DNA from: an uncultured Paracoccaceae bacterium
GTDB lineage: Bacteria; Pseudomonadota; Alphaproteobacteria; Rhodobacterales; Rhodobacteraceae
Length of the DNA: 6,209 bases
Reading direction: 5' to 3'
Assembly (NCBI GenBank): GCA_937900975.1
Contig: CALCPC010000471.1
Location: 1-6,209 of the forward strand
A program made the translations under genes and the position numbers. The notes beneath the pieces were generated by a model. The model did not search any database. It worked only from the letters and a program-made list of their open reading frames with translations, and was not told the origin of the DNA. This document shows, one piece after another, positions 5,907 through 6,209 of the stretch; position 1 is the first letter of the stretch; each line of letters begins with the position of its first letter.

Positions 5907-5928
5907 GCAGTCTATTTTTGCAGACTGC
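5907..5928. other. Hairpin spanning the stop codon of the LuxR-type gene
   Basis: GCAGTCT (5907-5913) and AGACTGC (5922-5928) form a perfect 7-bp stem with an 8-nt loop. On the minus strand it covers the last codons and the TAG stop (5914-5912) of the regulator. No T run follows, so it is not a standard intrinsic terminator; protection of the mRNA 3' end or attenuation is possible. Confidence 0.4.
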
Positions 5929-6209
5929 TCGCGTCTGGCCGCTCGACCGCCAGGCGGGAGGCATAGAAGAACGCAATCGCTTGCGCCCGGTTTTTGACGC
6001 CAAGCTTGTCATAGAGGTTGGAGAGATGGAATTTCACGGTGTTGATGCTGATCTCAAGCTCCTTGGAAAGCTCTCGGTTGGTCAACCCTTTGGACAGCGC
6101 CTGCAGCATCGCACGTTCCTTGCGCGAAAGCTGCAGGATCGGGTCGCTTTGCAGGTCCCGCACGTCGAGAAACGGGAACACCATCTTGCCGGCGGCGACC
6201 TCAGCGCAG
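5912..6209 (-). CDS. LuxR/NarL-family transcriptional regulator, C-terminal part (N-terminus beyond window)
   Basis: 98 residues are visible, with the frame open to the right edge. Residues 27-83 form a GerE/LuxR four-helix DNA-binding domain: LSRKERAMLQALSKGLTN, then RELSKELEIS, then the recognition region INTVKFHLSNLYDKLGV and KNRAQAIAF. The preceding AEVAAGKMVFPF looks like the end of a NarL-type receiver domain or its linker, so the gene probably continues upstream as a response regulator of about 200 residues or more. The ATG at 6184 could start a 90-residue HTH-only protein, but it has only a distant GAGGT upstream and would cut into that linker, so I treat it as internal. No sensor kinase is visible. 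Its direction and 77-bp distance to the malyl-CoA lyase gene allow, but do not show, control of that gene. Confidence 0.85.
   Translation of the reverse strand, partial: CAEVAAGKMVFPFLDVRDLQSDPILQLSRKERAMLQALSKGLTNRELSKELEISINTVKFHLSNLYDKLGVKNRAQAIAFFYASRLAVERPDASSLQK

Overview
The window reads as chromosomal DNA from a GC-rich alphaproteobacterium, most likely Rhodobacterales (Roseobacter/Rhodobacter group). The grounds are the codon choice and the protein types seen: an alphaproteobacterial-style EttA, a malyl-CoA lyase, and an MHYT-GGDEF-EAL sensor. This placement rests on recalled family features, not on a database search. All six genes I can support lie on the minus strand, so transcription runs from right to left. 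Both edge genes are cut by the window: the LuxR-type regulator lacks its N-terminus and ettA lacks its C-terminal part.

In transcription order the layout is as follows. (1) 6209-5912: C-terminal part of a LuxR/NarL-type DNA-binding regulator. (2) 5834-4857: a malyl-CoA lyase of the MclA/Mcl1 family, preceded by a 77-bp gap holding a TTGACA box and two adjacent TTGC/GCAA palindromes. (3) 4767-2722: a membrane MHYT-GGDEF-EAL protein with a degenerate GGDEF site and an intact EAL site, predicted to be a c-di-GMP phosphodiesterase. (4) About 440 bp without a convincing gene (2281-2721), holding a cluster of palindromes and small hairpins. (5) 2280-1633 and 1636-869: a translationally coupled pair (ATGA overlap) encoding an OtnC-like class II aldolase-fold decarboxylase and an OtnI/Hyi-like TIM-barrel isomerase, both expected in acid-sugar (tetronate) catabolism. 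(6) 697 to the left edge: ettA, an ABC-F translation factor.

The otnC-otnI pair should act in sequence in turning four-carbon sugar acids into dihydroxyacetone phosphate, but the kinase (OtnK) and dehydrogenase of that route are not in the window. The malyl-CoA lyase belongs to C1/C2 carbon assimilation (serine cycle or ethylmalonyl-CoA pathway), and none of the usual cluster partners are visible beside it. The c-di-GMP enzyme and the LuxR regulator are signalling genes with no shown link to the metabolic genes.

I found no CRISPR array, mobile element, tRNA or rRNA, and no clear new multi-gene system. The points most worth a second look are the Glu-to-Asp change at an expected catalytic residue of the isomerase, the interleaved inverted repeats between otnI and ettA, the palindrome cluster upstream of otnC, and the tandem palindromes in front of the malyl-CoA lyase gene.
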